A stretch of 22,287 nucleotides of DNA, from contig NZ_JBEXCV010000146.1 of assembly GCF_040605455.1 (NCBI RefSeq), positions 1 to 22,287 on the forward strand. The letters run 5' to 3'. This DNA comes from Embleya sp040605455. Its GTDB lineage: Bacteria; Actinomycetota; Actinomycetes; Streptomycetales; Streptomycetaceae. Shown here piece after piece: positions 10,514 through 19,422 of this stretch (position 1 is its first letter; each line of letters starts with the position of its first letter). A program made the position numbers and the translations under genes. The notes below the pieces were generated by a model. It was not told the origin of the DNA, did not search any database, and was given only the letters and a program-made list of their open reading frames with translations.

Positions 10514-11767
10514 ATGACCGCAGTGGACATTCGCACGATCTGCGAGGACGACATCATCCCCTGGACCGACGCCGTCGGCATCGGATTTCTCCGAGTCCCG
10601 GACGGCGCCAAGGAGACCCGGGAGAAGCGGATCGAGCACTGGCGCGAACGGGCCGACTTCGACCGGACACGCGGCGCCTTCGACGGCGGTCGCTGTGTCG
10701 GGACCTTCCGCAGCTTCGCCACCGGTCTGACCGTGCCCGGCGGGGCGATAGTGCCGGCATCGGCGATCACCAACGTCACCGTCTCGCCGACCCACCGCCG
10801 GCAGGGCCTGCTCACCGAGCTGATGGGCCTGGATCTGGCGGACGCCGCCGCGCGCGGTGAGTCGCTGGCCATCCTGATCGCCGCCGAGTACCGGATTTAC
10901 GGCCGGTTCGGCTTCGGCGTGGCCACCGAGTACCAGAAGTTCACCCTGGACACGCTGCGCACCGACTTCGTGCCGGACGCGCCGGTCGAGCCCGGTGCCC
11001 GGATCGAGCTGGCCGGCCCCGAGGAGGTGGTCGAGCTGGGTCCGCCGCTGCACGAGGAGTTCCGCCGACTGCGGGCGGGGGCTATCGAGCGCAGCACGTT
11101 GTGGTGGCAGATGTACACCGGGGTGGTCCAGCCGCCGATGAGTCCGACCCCGCCGCGCTTCCATGCGGTGTATCGCGATCCGTCGGGCAAGGTCGCCGGG
11201 CTGGTGAGCTACCGCACCGACGACCACTGGGACGAGTTCGTACCCAAGGTCACGCTGACCGTGGACTCGCTGCTCGCGCTTACCCCGGCGGCCGAGATCG
11301 CGCTGTGGCGGTTCTGCGCGAACGTCGACTACGTCAATCAGGTCGAGGGCCCCGACCGCAGTCCCGACGAGTTGTTGCCGCTGCTCGTGCAGGATCCGCG
11401 GGCGATCACCACGCAATCGCGCCGCGACTTCGTGTGGGCGCGGATCCTGGACGTGCCCGCCGCGTTCTCGGCGCGTACCTACGGCGCGCGCGATCGGCTC
11501 GTGGTCGAGGTGCACGACGACCTGGGCTATGCGGCGGGACGGTTCGCGATCGACGGCGCCGCCGAGCAGGCGCGGTGCGTGCCGACCGGAGACCCCGCGG
11601 ATCTGGCGCTGGACGTGTCGACGCTGGGTGCGCTCTACCTGGGCGCGGGCTCGCCGGTGCGGCTCGCGGTGGCAGGTCGGATCTCCGAGCGCACGCCCGG
11701 AGCGGCGGAGGGGGCCGAGGCGTTGTTGCGCACTGCACGCGAACCTTGGTGTCCCGACTGGTTCTGA
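10514..11767 (+). CDS. Eis-like GNAT N-acetyltransferase
   Basis: A 417-residue acetyltransferase with the three-part plan of the Eis family: an N-terminal GNAT domain (about 1-150), a second GNAT-like domain and a C-terminal SCP2-like domain. The acetyl-CoA loop reads VTVSPTHRRQGLL (88-100). The segment IYGRFGFG holds Y129, which matches the general-acid tyrosine of M. tuberculosis Eis. The chain ends in Phe, as in Eis, where the C-terminal carboxylate takes part in catalysis. Eis enzymes acetylate lysines or multiple amines of aminoglycosides; the natural substrate here is unknown. The ATG at 10514 is chosen because GAGGAAGGA precedes it and the family N-terminus begins there; the frame is open further upstream, into whiA. 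A TAGGGT at 10452 is a possible -10, without a good -35. Confidence 0.9.
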   Translation: MTAVDIRTICEDDIIPWTDAVGIGFLRVPDGAKETREKRIEHWRERADFDRTRGAFDGGRCVGTFRSFATGLTVPGGAIVPASAITNVTVSPTHRRQGLLTELMGLDLADAAARGESLAILIAAEYRIYGRFGFGVATEYQKFTLDTLRTDFVPDAPVEPGARIELAGPEEVVELGPPLHEEFRRLRAGAIERSTLWWQMYTGVVQPPMSPTPPRFHAVYRDPSGKVAGLVSYRTDDHWDEFVPKVTLTVDSLLALTPAAEIALWRFCANVDYVNQVEGPDRSPDELLPLLVQDPRAITTQSRRDFVWARILDVPAAFSARTYGARDRLVVEVHDDLGYAAGRFAIDGAAEQARCVPTGDPADLALDVSTLGALYLGAGSPVRLAVAGRISERTPGAAEGAEALLRTAREPWCPDWF

Positions 11768-11796
11768 CCATTATGCGGAGTCTTTGCGCGTAGCAT

Positions 11797-11812
11797 TGAC
11801 CGAATATGACCG
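11797..11812. promoter_or_regulatory. Direct repeat TGACCG x2, 10-bp spacing, upstream of the M14 peptidase gene
   Basis: TGACCG occurs at 11797-11802 and again at 11807-11812, one helical turn apart. A CGTAGCAT octamer also occurs twice nearby (11789-11796 and 11846-11853). Direct repeats in phase are typical of response-regulator sites. No regulator can be named, and the promoter of the peptidase gene was not resolved. Confidence 0.25.
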
Positions 11813-11946
11813 TGCGTCAGGTCTCGTTTATCACACGGTAGTTGCCGTAGCATGCGCAACACCCGGGCGCAGGGATCACGTTCCGTACCTTGAGGTCGTG
11901 GTTTCGCGCCGTCCCTATGCACGCCGAACCCACGACTGGGGGGTCG

Positions 11947-14900
11947 ATGAGGCGTCATCGTTCCAGGGGCACCACCACACGAGTCCGTATCGGCACCACG
12001 GGAGTCGCGGCGCTCTCACTGGCGCTCGGTCTGTTGACCGCAGCGCCGGTGAGCACCGCGGCCCCCGCCGAGAATCCGGTCTCCTACCCCGAGGTGACCA
12101 GCGCACCGCCGGAAGCGAAACTGCCTCCGGCGGGCGACGCAGGTCCGCAGTCCTACACGATCACGGCCGACGCGGCACAGGTGAAGCAGATCTTCGACCT
12201 GGGCGTGGACCGACACGAGACACAGACCACCAAGGCCGCCGACGGCAAGGCCAAGCTGGAGGTGATCCTGAGCGACGCCCAGGCCGCCAAGCTGCGTGCC
12301 GCCGGCATCTCCGTGGAGGCGAAGTCCCAGGCGCAGAACCGATCGGCCGCGCCCGCAGCGGGTGTTTTCCGCAAGTACAGCGGCCCGAACGGCCTCGGCG
12401 CCGAGCTGGTCCAGCTCGCCAAGGACCACCCCGACATCGCCAAGACCGTCAGCATCGGCAAGACCGTGCTCGGGCAGGACATCCTCGCGGTCAAGGTGAC
12501 CAAGAACGTCCGCACCAGCGCCGACGGATCCAAGCCCGGCGTGTTGTACATGTCCAACCAGCACGCCCGTGAGTGGATCACGCCGGAGATGACCCGCCGG
12601 CTCGTGCACCACTACGTGGAGGGCTACGGCAAGGACGACGAGGCCACCAAGCTGGTCTCGGACAACGAGCTGTGGTTCGTGATCTCGGCCAACCCCGACG
12701 GCTACGACTGGACCTTCCAGACCGGCCAGCGACTGTGGCGCAAAAACCTGCGCGACAACAACGGCGACGGGGTGATCACCGCCGGCGACGGCGTCGATCT
12801 CAACCGCAACTTCGACTACAAGTGGGGTTACGACAACGAGGGTTCCTCGCCCGACCCGCTGAACGAGACCTACCGGGGCACCGGGCCCTCCTCCGAACCG
12901 GAGACCCGGGCGATCGAGGGCTTCGCCAAGCACATCAAGGCGGAGTTCGTGGTCAACTACCACTCCGCCGCGCAACTGCTCCTGTACGGCGTCGGGTCGC
13001 AGGTGGCCACGCCGAGCCCCGACGATCAGATCATGATCGCGCTCGCGGGCGACGACGCGCACCCGGCCGTCGCGGACTACGACCCGGACCTGTCCGCCGA
13101 GCTGTACGTGACCAACGGCGACACCGACGGGCAGATGAACGAGGCGTACAAGACGCTGTCCTTCACCCCGGAGATGTCCACGTGTGCCACGGCTGCCGGC
13201 TACCTGCCGGACGACCCGTACACGGTGGACAACTGCGGCAGCATCTTCAGCTTCCCGAACGACGAGACGCTGGTTCAGATGGAGTACGCCAAGAACCAGG
13301 CGTTCGCGCTCTCGGTCGCCAAGTCGGCCAAGGACCCGGACGACCCGGTCTCCTCGGTCGGGCGCAAGGCCCCCGACCTGGTGGCCGACCGGTTCGAGCA
13401 CTCCTACGCCGAGGACCACGACGACCAGACCGTCGCGGTGATCGCCAAGCGCTCGCTGACCAACCGCAAGGTCGACTACCGCGTCAACGGCGGCCCGACC
13501 AAGACCGCGGGCGTCAAGGAGTGGAAGGGCGGCAAGCGGTACGGCGAGCAGGGCTCGGACTACTACGCCGAATACCGGGGCGACATCAAGAACGTGCGCA
13601 CCGGTGACCGGATCGAGGTGTGGTTCACCGGCGACAAGGCCGGCACCGGCAAGGTGGAGAGCGATCGCTTCACCTTCACGGTGGAGAGTGGCATCGCCGA
13701 GAAGACCGAGACGCTGGTCCTGGCCGACGAGGACTACAAGGGCGTCAACCCGACCTACCCGCCGAACACGGTCGGCCCCAAGTACGCCCAGCAGTACGTG
13801 GACGCGCTGGCGGCCAACGGCGTCAAGGCGGCCGTGTACGACGTGGACAAGCTCGGCGCACCGCACCACCTCGGCGTGCTCTCGCACTTCAAGGGTGTGT
13901 TCTGGTATCTCGGCGACAACCGACTGACCCAGGACGCGGCCCGGGAGAACACCGACTTCTTCGGTGAGCCGGTCCAGGACGCCCAGGTCACGCCCGTGGT
14001 CCAGGACGTGACCACCAACGTGCGCGACTTCCTCAACGAGGGCGGCAAGCTGGCCTACCTCGGCGAGACGGCGAGCTACTACGGTCCCCTGCGCAGCGCG
14101 GCGGGCGGCGGCATCTACTACGGCCTGAACGGGCACCCGGACCAGCCCTGCAAGGTCACCGCCGACGCGGCCGGCGACTGCCTGATCGTCTCGGACGACT
14201 TCAGCCAGTACTGGCTGGGCGCGTACGACCGGTCGGCGACCAACGGCGCCACCGGCGTGGTCGGTTCGGCCGCGCCGTTGCAGGGCATCGACAGGGCTCT
14301 GCCGGGCACGGCGTCCAACCCGCTGAACGAGGCGGGCGGGTTCCTGCCCACCAGTGCGATCCTGACGCCGGACAAGTTCCCGATGTTCGACAGCCGTTCG
14401 GTGGCGACCTACTCGGGCAACACGTCCGGGCCGTACTCGCCGGCCGAGGGCTCGTGGTACATCAACGGCCTGCACTCGGACAACGCGTACAAGCGACTGA
14501 CCCGCACGATCGACCTCACCGGGGTGTCGGCGGCGGACGCGGCGAAGCTCACCGCGCAGTTCTCGTACGACACCGAGCGCGAGTGGGACCACGCGATCGT
14601 GGAGGCCCACACGGTCGGCGCCGACGACTGGACGACGCTGCCCGACCTCAACGGCGGGAGCAGCACCAAGCCGCCCACGTCCTGTGAGGGTGGCGACTTC
14701 GTCCGGACCCACACGCAGTTGCGGCACTACCTGACGGTAACCACCCCGAAGTGCCTGAGCACCGGCACCACCGGCGCGTGGAACTCCTTCACCGGCAACT
14801 CGGGTGGTTGGAAGCCGGTCGCGTTCGACCTGTCCGCGTACGCGGGCAAGAAGATCGAGGTCTCGTTCTCGTACGTGAGCGACTCGAACACCGGTGGCAC

Positions 14901-15171
14901 CGGCCTGTTCGTGGACGACACCAAGGTCACCACCACCGCGGGCGTCGTGGACGCCGAGGGCTTCGAGACCGGTCTGGGCCCGTGGGTCCTGGCCGGCCCG
15001 CCGCCCGGTGACCTCGCGCTCGTCGGCTTCACCCGCAGCCAGGCCGCGTTCGGTTCGTCGGTGATCGCCACCGACGACACCATGCTCTTCGGCTTCGGCC
15101 TGGAGCAGTTGGCCACCGCGGACGACCGCAAGGTGGTCGTCGACCGGATCCTGCGGGAGCTGTACAAGTAG
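11947..15171 (+). CDS. Secreted M14 zinc carboxypeptidase, multidomain
   Basis: A 1074-residue exported metallopeptidase. A basic N-terminus and hydrophobic core (about 19-33) followed by Ala-rich residues make a Sec signal peptide cleaved near 38-41. An N-terminal propeptide-like segment precedes the M14 domain. That domain shows H206-A-R-E209 and H339 (zinc ligands), N286-R287 (substrate carboxylate binding) and E409 in FTPEMST (general base). Next come a beta-sandwich region (about 480-580) and a middle domain. From about residue 830 there is a C-terminal domain resembling that of immune inhibitor A peptidases (EGSWYINGL, W-DHAIVEA, GLFVDDT). It probably feeds on extracellular protein. The start is the ATG at 11947, with GGGGGG upstream; 19 further in-frame codons precede it. 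Transcription ends at a strong hairpin just downstream. Confidence 0.93.
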   Translation: MRRHRSRGTTTRVRIGTTGVAALSLALGLLTAAPVSTAAPAENPVSYPEVTSAPPEAKLPPAGDAGPQSYTITADAAQVKQIFDLGVDRHETQTTKAADGKAKLEVILSDAQAAKLRAAGISVEAKSQAQNRSAAPAAGVFRKYSGPNGLGAELVQLAKDHPDIAKTVSIGKTVLGQDILAVKVTKNVRTSADGSKPGVLYMSNQHAREWITPEMTRRLVHHYVEGYGKDDEATKLVSDNELWFVISANPDGYDWTFQTGQRLWRKNLRDNNGDGVITAGDGVDLNRNFDYKWGYDNEGSSPDPLNETYRGTGPSSEPETRAIEGFAKHIKAEFVVNYHSAAQLLLYGVGSQVATPSPDDQIMIALAGDDAHPAVADYDPDLSAELYVTNGDTDGQMNEAYKTLSFTPEMSTCATAAGYLPDDPYTVDNCGSIFSFPNDETLVQMEYAKNQAFALSVAKSAKDPDDPVSSVGRKAPDLVADRFEHSYAEDHDDQTVAVIAKRSLTNRKVDYRVNGGPTKTAGVKEWKGGKRYGEQGSDYYAEYRGDIKNVRTGDRIEVWFTGDKAGTGKVESDRFTFTVESGIAEKTETLVLADEDYKGVNPTYPPNTVGPKYAQQYVDALAANGVKAAVYDVDKLGAPHHLGVLSHFKGVFWYLGDNRLTQDAARENTDFFGEPVQDAQVTPVVQDVTTNVRDFLNEGGKLAYLGETASYYGPLRSAAGGGIYYGLNGHPDQPCKVTADAAGDCLIVSDDFSQYWLGAYDRSATNGATGVVGSAAPLQGIDRALPGTASNPLNEAGGFLPTSAILTPDKFPMFDSRSVATYSGNTSGPYSPAEGSWYINGLHSDNAYKRLTRTIDLTGVSAADAAKLTAQFSYDTEREWDHAIVEAHTVGADDWTTLPDLNGGSSTKPPTSCEGGDFVRTHTQLRHYLTVTTPKCLSTGTTGAWNSFTGNSGGWKPVAFDLSAYAGKKIEVSFSYVSDSNTGGTGLFVDDTKVTTTAGVVDAEGFETGLGPWVLAGPPPGDLALVGFTRSQAAFGSSVIATDDTMLFGFGLEQLATADDRKVVVDRILRELYK

Positions 15172-15221
15172 GCGCGCACGATCGTGATGCGCTGATCGGG
15201 TAAAACCGATAGCCAAACACC

Positions 15222-15253
15222 GGCCCCCGGCGGAGACTCCTCCGTCGGGGGCC
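15222..15253 (+). terminator. Terminator hairpin after the M14 peptidase gene
   Basis: GGCCCCCGGCGGAG (15222-15235) pairs with CTCCGTCGGGGGCC (15240-15253). The stem is 14 bp with one G-U wobble, and the loop is ACTC. Only a short AT sequence (ATTAA) follows. It lies 50 bp after the stop codon. Confidence 0.8.
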
Positions 15254-15266
15254 ATTAACGTCTCTG

Positions 15267-15300
15267 CGCACACGCGAGTTCCCGCGTGTGCGAGTTTTTA
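15267..15300 (+). terminator. Intrinsic terminator with T tract, directly before the next gene
   Basis: CGCACACGCG (15267-15276) and CGCGTGTGCG (15283-15292) form a perfect 10-bp stem with loop AGTTCC, followed by AGTTTTTATT. It is the only hairpin in the window with a run of five T after a GC-rich stem. The ribosome site of the next gene starts 4 bases later, so it may act as an attenuator of that gene as well as a second terminator for the peptidase gene. Confidence 0.8.
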
Positions 15301-15316
15301 TTCGGGGGGAATCACC

Positions 15317-15859
15317 TTGAGCAACAACGCGCCCGGCCCCTGGGGGTCGCCGCCGAGCCAACCCGGCCCGGGCCAGTGGGGGCAACAACAGCCGGGTCCG
15401 CCCGGGCCGTTCGGGTCCGGGCAGTACGGCGGCCCGCCGCAGCCGCCGCGCCGTACCGGCAGCCCGGGCCTGGCCATCGCGGCCGGGGTGGTGGCGATGC
15501 TGGTCGGCGCCGGTGTGTACGGCGCGGTCGTCAAGGCGCTGGAGGTCCAGAGCACCTACTTCGGGCTCGGCATCGCGGCGCTGATCGCACTCGCGATGGG
15601 CAAGATCGGCGGTGCCAACCCGGCGCTGCCGGTGATCGCGGTGCCGCTTGCGCTGCTCGGTGTCCTACTCGGGCAGCTCACGGCGATCGTGCTGTTCAAC
15701 GCCGATACCAGTGGCCTCTCGGCGATGGACCTCGTGTCGGACTACACGAGCGAGATCTGGGACACGTGGAAGGACAACGTGGGCTTCGTCGACACCCTGG
15801 TCTTCGTCTTCGCGGGTGTCGCGGCCTTCGGCATCACCAAGTCCGTCGGCGAGAAGTAG
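15317..15859 (+). CDS. Membrane protein with Pro/Gly/Gln-rich N-terminus, unknown function
   Basis: I do not recognise a specific family. The 180-residue product begins with about 47 residues rich in Pro, Gly and Gln (e.g. GPPQPPRRTG), likely disordered and cytoplasmic. Four probable membrane segments follow, near 50-71, 80-96, 103-127 and 157-174. A polar loop (SDYTSEIWDTWKDN) lies between helices 3 and 4, and a short basic tail ends the protein. Such layouts are common among small actinobacterial membrane proteins. The start is a TTG at 15317, set by the GGGGGGA site 6 nt upstream; no ATG gives a comparable N-terminus. A T-tract terminator immediately precedes it, so its own promoter is not obvious. 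Confidence 0.8.
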   Translation: MSNNAPGPWGSPPSQPGPGQWGQQQPGPPGPFGSGQYGGPPQPPRRTGSPGLAIAAGVVAMLVGAGVYGAVVKALEVQSTYFGLGIAALIALAMGKIGGANPALPVIAVPLALLGVLLGQLTAIVLFNADTSGLSAMDLVSDYTSEIWDTWKDNVGFVDTLVFVFAGVAAFGITKSVGEK

Positions 15860-15911
15860 CTCCGCCCGAGATCGCCCGCCGCTCCGCTTTTCCGATCATC
15901 CGTCCCGCCCT

Positions 15912-15947
15912 GGGCATCTTGTGCAGCAAGCCTGCGTGAAGGTGCCC
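15912..15947 (+). terminator. Hairpin between the membrane-protein gene and gap
   Basis: GGGCATCTT (15912-15920) pairs with AAGGTGCCC (15939-15947) through one wobble, and an inner GCAG/CTGC stem closes the top. There is no T tract. It overlaps the expected -35 zone of the gap promoter, so termination is the likelier role only if that promoter lies elsewhere. Confidence 0.4.
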
Positions 15948-15965
15948 GGGGCGTCACGGTAGGGT
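15942..15965 (+). promoter_or_regulatory. Possible gap promoter (-10 TAGGGT)
   Basis: TAGGGT at 15960-15965 fits an actinobacterial -10. A weak -35-like GTGAAG lies 18 bases upstream, at about 15936-15941. The predicted start of RNA would be near 15971-15973. The -35 is poor, so the call rests mainly on the -10 and position. Confidence 0.35.
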
Positions 15966-16057
15966 CGGACATGGCCGGGGATATCGCAGATTCCACTGAC
16001 CATCTCCTCGGCCATTCACCATCAGGGCATTCGGCGTTCGACAGAGGAGATCGGTTC

Positions 16058-17062
<1,005 letters not shown>

Positions 17063-17063
17063 C

Positions 17064-17080
17064 GGTGCGGCACACGCACC
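17064..17080 (+). terminator. Small hairpin just after gap
   Basis: GGTGCG and CGCACC form a 6-bp stem with a five-base loop, starting 2 bases after the gap stop codon. By itself it is weak; it stands in tandem with the much stronger stem at 17098-17130. Confidence 0.35.
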
Positions 17081-17097
17081 GATGACGCTTGACGATG

Positions 17098-17130
17098 CGG
17101 GCCCGGGTGACACGTCGTCACCCGGGCCCG
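17098..17130 (+). terminator. Strong gap-pgk intercistronic hairpin
   Basis: CGGGCCCGGGTGAC (17098-17111) pairs perfectly with GTCACCCGGGCCCG (17117-17130) around loop ACGTC, followed by TTTCT. The stem is 14 bp. It may end most gap transcripts or stabilise their 3' ends, allowing more gap than pgk mRNA. Confidence 0.75.
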
Positions 17131-17176
17131 TTTCTGCAACCCCCATCCGTTTCCTCCAGCCAAGGACGAATCGAAC

Positions 17177-18364
17177 TTGAAGACCATCGACGACATCGAC
17201 GTATCCGGAAAGCGCGTCCTGGTGCGCGCCGACCTCAACGTCCCGCTCGACGGCGGACGCATCACCGACGACGGCCGGATCCGGGCGAGCGTGCCGACCA
17301 TCAGAGCCCTGGTCGCCCGCGGCGCCAAGGTGATCGTGTGCTCGCACCTGGGCCGGCCCAAGGGCGCTCCCGAGCCGCAGTTCTCGCTCGCGCCGGTCGC
17401 CGCGCGTCTGGGCGAACTGCTGGGCGCCGACGTGGCGTTCGCGACCGACACGGTCGGCGAGAGCGCGCGGGCCACGGTCGGCAAGCTCACCGACGGCCAA
17501 GTCGCGCTGCTGGAGAACCTGCGCTTCAACCCGGGCGAGACGGCCAAGGACGACGCCGAGCGCGGCGCGTTCGCGGACCGCCTCGCCGAGCTCGCCCAGG
17601 TGTATGTGGGCGACGGCTTCGGCGCGGTGCACCGCAAGCACGCCTCGGTGTACGACGTGCCGGCCCGGCTGCCGCACGCGGTCGGCGGCCTGATCGCCAC
17701 CGAGCTGGACGTGCTCAAGCGGCTCACCGAGGACGTGCAGCGCCCCTACGCGGTGATCCTGGGCGGGTCGAAGGTGTCCGACAAGCTCGGCGTCATCGAC
17801 AGCCTGCTCGACAAGGCGGACCGGATCCTGGTCGGCGGCGGCATGGTGTTCACCTTCCTGGCCGCACAGGGCCACGAGGTGGGCAAGTCGCTGCTGGAGA
17901 AGGACCAGCTCGACCGGGTCCGCGAGTATCTGTCCCGTGCCCAGGCGCGCGGCGTGGAGTTCGTACTGCCCGTCGACGTGATCGCGGCCACCGCGTTCGC
18001 CGCCGACGCGGACCACGCGGTGGTCTCCACCGACGCGATCCCGGCCGACCGACTCGGCCTGGACATCGGCCCGGCGTCCGGCGAACTGTTCGCGGACAAG
18101 CTCGCCGACGCCCAGACGGTCTTCTGGAACGGCCCGATGGGCGTGTTCGAGATGGAGCCCTACAGCCACGGCACCCGCGCGGTGGCGCAGGGTCTGATCG
18201 ACTCCGACGCGTTCACCGTGGTCGGCGGCGGCGACTCGGCCGCGGCGGTGCGCACCCTCGGCTTCGACGAGAACGCCTTCGGTCACATCTCGACCGGCGG
18301 CGGCGCGAGCCTGGAGTACCTCGAAGGCAAGTCCCTGCCCGGTCTCGAAGCCCTGGAGGGCTGA
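17177..18364 (+). CDS. pgk: Phosphoglycerate kinase
   Basis: Phosphoglycerate kinase transfers the acyl phosphate of 1,3-bisphosphoglycerate to ADP, giving ATP and 3-phosphoglycerate. The 395-residue product shows the family signature RADLNVPL (17-24), then SHLGRPKG and LENLRFNPGE in the N-terminal substrate domain. GGSKVSDK and the nucleotide-binding GGGDSAAAV (from G350) follow, and the C-terminal segment is STGGGASLEYLEGKSLPGL. The start is a TTG at 17177, with AAGGACGA about 7 nt upstream; no ATG is available in a sensible position. Length is normal for bacteria. tpiA begins 5 bases after the stop, so these two genes are co-transcribed. A strong hairpin separates it from gap. Confidence 0.96.
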   Translation: MKTIDDIDVSGKRVLVRADLNVPLDGGRITDDGRIRASVPTIRALVARGAKVIVCSHLGRPKGAPEPQFSLAPVAARLGELLGADVAFATDTVGESARATVGKLTDGQVALLENLRFNPGETAKDDAERGAFADRLAELAQVYVGDGFGAVHRKHASVYDVPARLPHAVGGLIATELDVLKRLTEDVQRPYAVILGGSKVSDKLGVIDSLLDKADRILVGGGMVFTFLAAQGHEVGKSLLEKDQLDRVREYLSRAQARGVEFVLPVDVIAATAFAADADHAVVSTDAIPADRLGLDIGPASGELFADKLADAQTVFWNGPMGVFEMEPYSHGTRAVAQGLIDSDAFTVVGGGDSAAAVRTLGFDENAFGHISTGGGASLEYLEGKSLPGLEALEG

Positions 18365-18369
18365 TCCCG

Positions 18370-19173
18370 ATGTCTGCGCTCAACAACGGCACCGGCCGCA
18401 TCCCGCTGATGGCGGGCAACTGGAAGATGAACCTCAACCACCTCGAGGCCATCTCCCTGGTGCAAAAGCTCGCGTTCACCCTGAACGACAAGGACTTCGA
18501 CCGGGTCGAGGTCGCGGTGCTGCCGCCGTTCACCGATCTGCGCTCGGTGCAGACCATGGTCGACGCGGACAAGCTCCGTTTCACCTACGGCGCGCAGGAC
18601 ATCTCGGAGCACGCGAGCGGCGCCTACACCGGTGAGATCTCCGGGTCCATGCTCGCCAAGCTCAAGTGCACGTACGCGCTGGTCGGCCACTCCGAGCGGC
18701 GGCAGTACCACGCCGAGGACGACACCGTGGTGAACGCGAAGGCGCACGCCGCCTACCGCAGCGGCCTGGTGCCGATCGTGTGCGTCGGCGAGGGCCTGGA
18801 CGTGCGCAAGGCGGGCGGCCACGTGGCCCACACGCTCGCGCAGGTCGAGGGTGCGCTCAAGGGCATCACGGCCGAGCAGGCCGAGTCCGTGGTGATCGCC
18901 TACGAGCCGGTCTGGGCGATCGGCACCGGCGAGGTGGCCACGCCGGAGAACGCACAGGAGGTGTGCTCGGCGATCCGGGCCAAGCTCGCCGAGCTGTACA
19001 CGCCGGAACTCGCGGACCGGGTAAGGGTGTTGTACGGCGGTTCGATGAAGGCCGGCAACGCGGCCGGGCTGATGGCGCAGCCGGACGTGGACGGCGGCCT
19101 GGTCGGCGGCGCCTGCCTGGTCGCCGAGGAGTTCGCACAGGTCGTCCGCTACCACGAGAAGAAGGCCGGCTGA
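18370..19173 (+). CDS. tpiA: Triosephosphate isomerase
   Basis: Triosephosphate isomerase interconverts dihydroxyacetone phosphate and glyceraldehyde-3-phosphate. The 267-residue TIM barrel shows all catalytic parts: K19 in GNWKMN, H107 in VGHSERR and E179 in AYEPVWAIGTG, the last forming the mobile loop. The phosphate-binding segment VLYGGSMKAGNA and the closing GGLVGGACL complete the pattern. The ATG at 18370 lies 5 bases after the pgk stop. Its GGAGGG site (18355-18360) sits inside the pgk 3' end, which suggests coupled translation. A 46-nt perfect hairpin follows the stop codon. Confidence 0.96.
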   Translation: MSALNNGTGRIPLMAGNWKMNLNHLEAISLVQKLAFTLNDKDFDRVEVAVLPPFTDLRSVQTMVDADKLRFTYGAQDISEHASGAYTGEISGSMLAKLKCTYALVGHSERRQYHAEDDTVVNAKAHAAYRSGLVPIVCVGEGLDVRKAGGHVAHTLAQVEGALKGITAEQAESVVIAYEPVWAIGTGEVATPENAQEVCSAIRAKLAELYTPELADRVRVLYGGSMKAGNAAGLMAQPDVDGGLVGGACLVAEEFAQVVRYHEKKAG

Positions 19174-19196
19174 CGGTCACGGCCGTCCGGTCGGGA

Positions 19197-19242
19197 CATG
19201 CGAAGGGCCCGGAGCGGCATTCCGCTCCGGGCCCTTCGCATG
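19197..19242 (+). terminator. Very long perfect hairpin after tpiA
   Basis: Two 21-bp arms (19197-19217 and 19222-19242) are exact reverse complements around loop CATT. The core is CGAAGGGCCCGGAGCGG. No T tract follows. It probably terminates the gap-pgk-tpiA transcription unit and could work on either strand. Confidence 0.85.
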
Positions 19243-19339
19243 CCCGGGACAGGCCATGGATGGGGGCCCGCCGGCCGGAATCGTTCGTTCCTCATAAACC
19301 CGTCGCAACTATTTCCATTCCGCTTGCCGCTCCCATAAC

Positions 19340-19398
19340 GGGTGACTGACCATAAGTCATCGCCAAGTGGCCGGTAGTCACCCCTTCCGGGTGGTTTT
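19340..19398 (+). promoter_or_regulatory. Leader with overlapping inverted repeats upstream of the membrane-protein gene
   Basis: GGGTGACT (19340-19347) is complementary to AGTCACCC (19376-19383). The second arm can instead pair with GGGTGGTT (19389-19396, two G-U wobbles), giving a short stem followed by TT. A third AGTCA lies at 19355-19359. The repeats could be a protein-binding operator or two alternative RNA stems. No clear promoter was identified between 19243 and 19340. Confidence 0.35.
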
Positions 19399-19422
19399 GT
19401 CGGCCGACGCCAGGGGGGCCGG

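Noticed and set aside
12016..15273. 1085-codon open frame antisense to the M14 peptidase gene
   Set aside because: It has the same shadow composition, and the sense frame has a signal peptide and complete catalytic residues.
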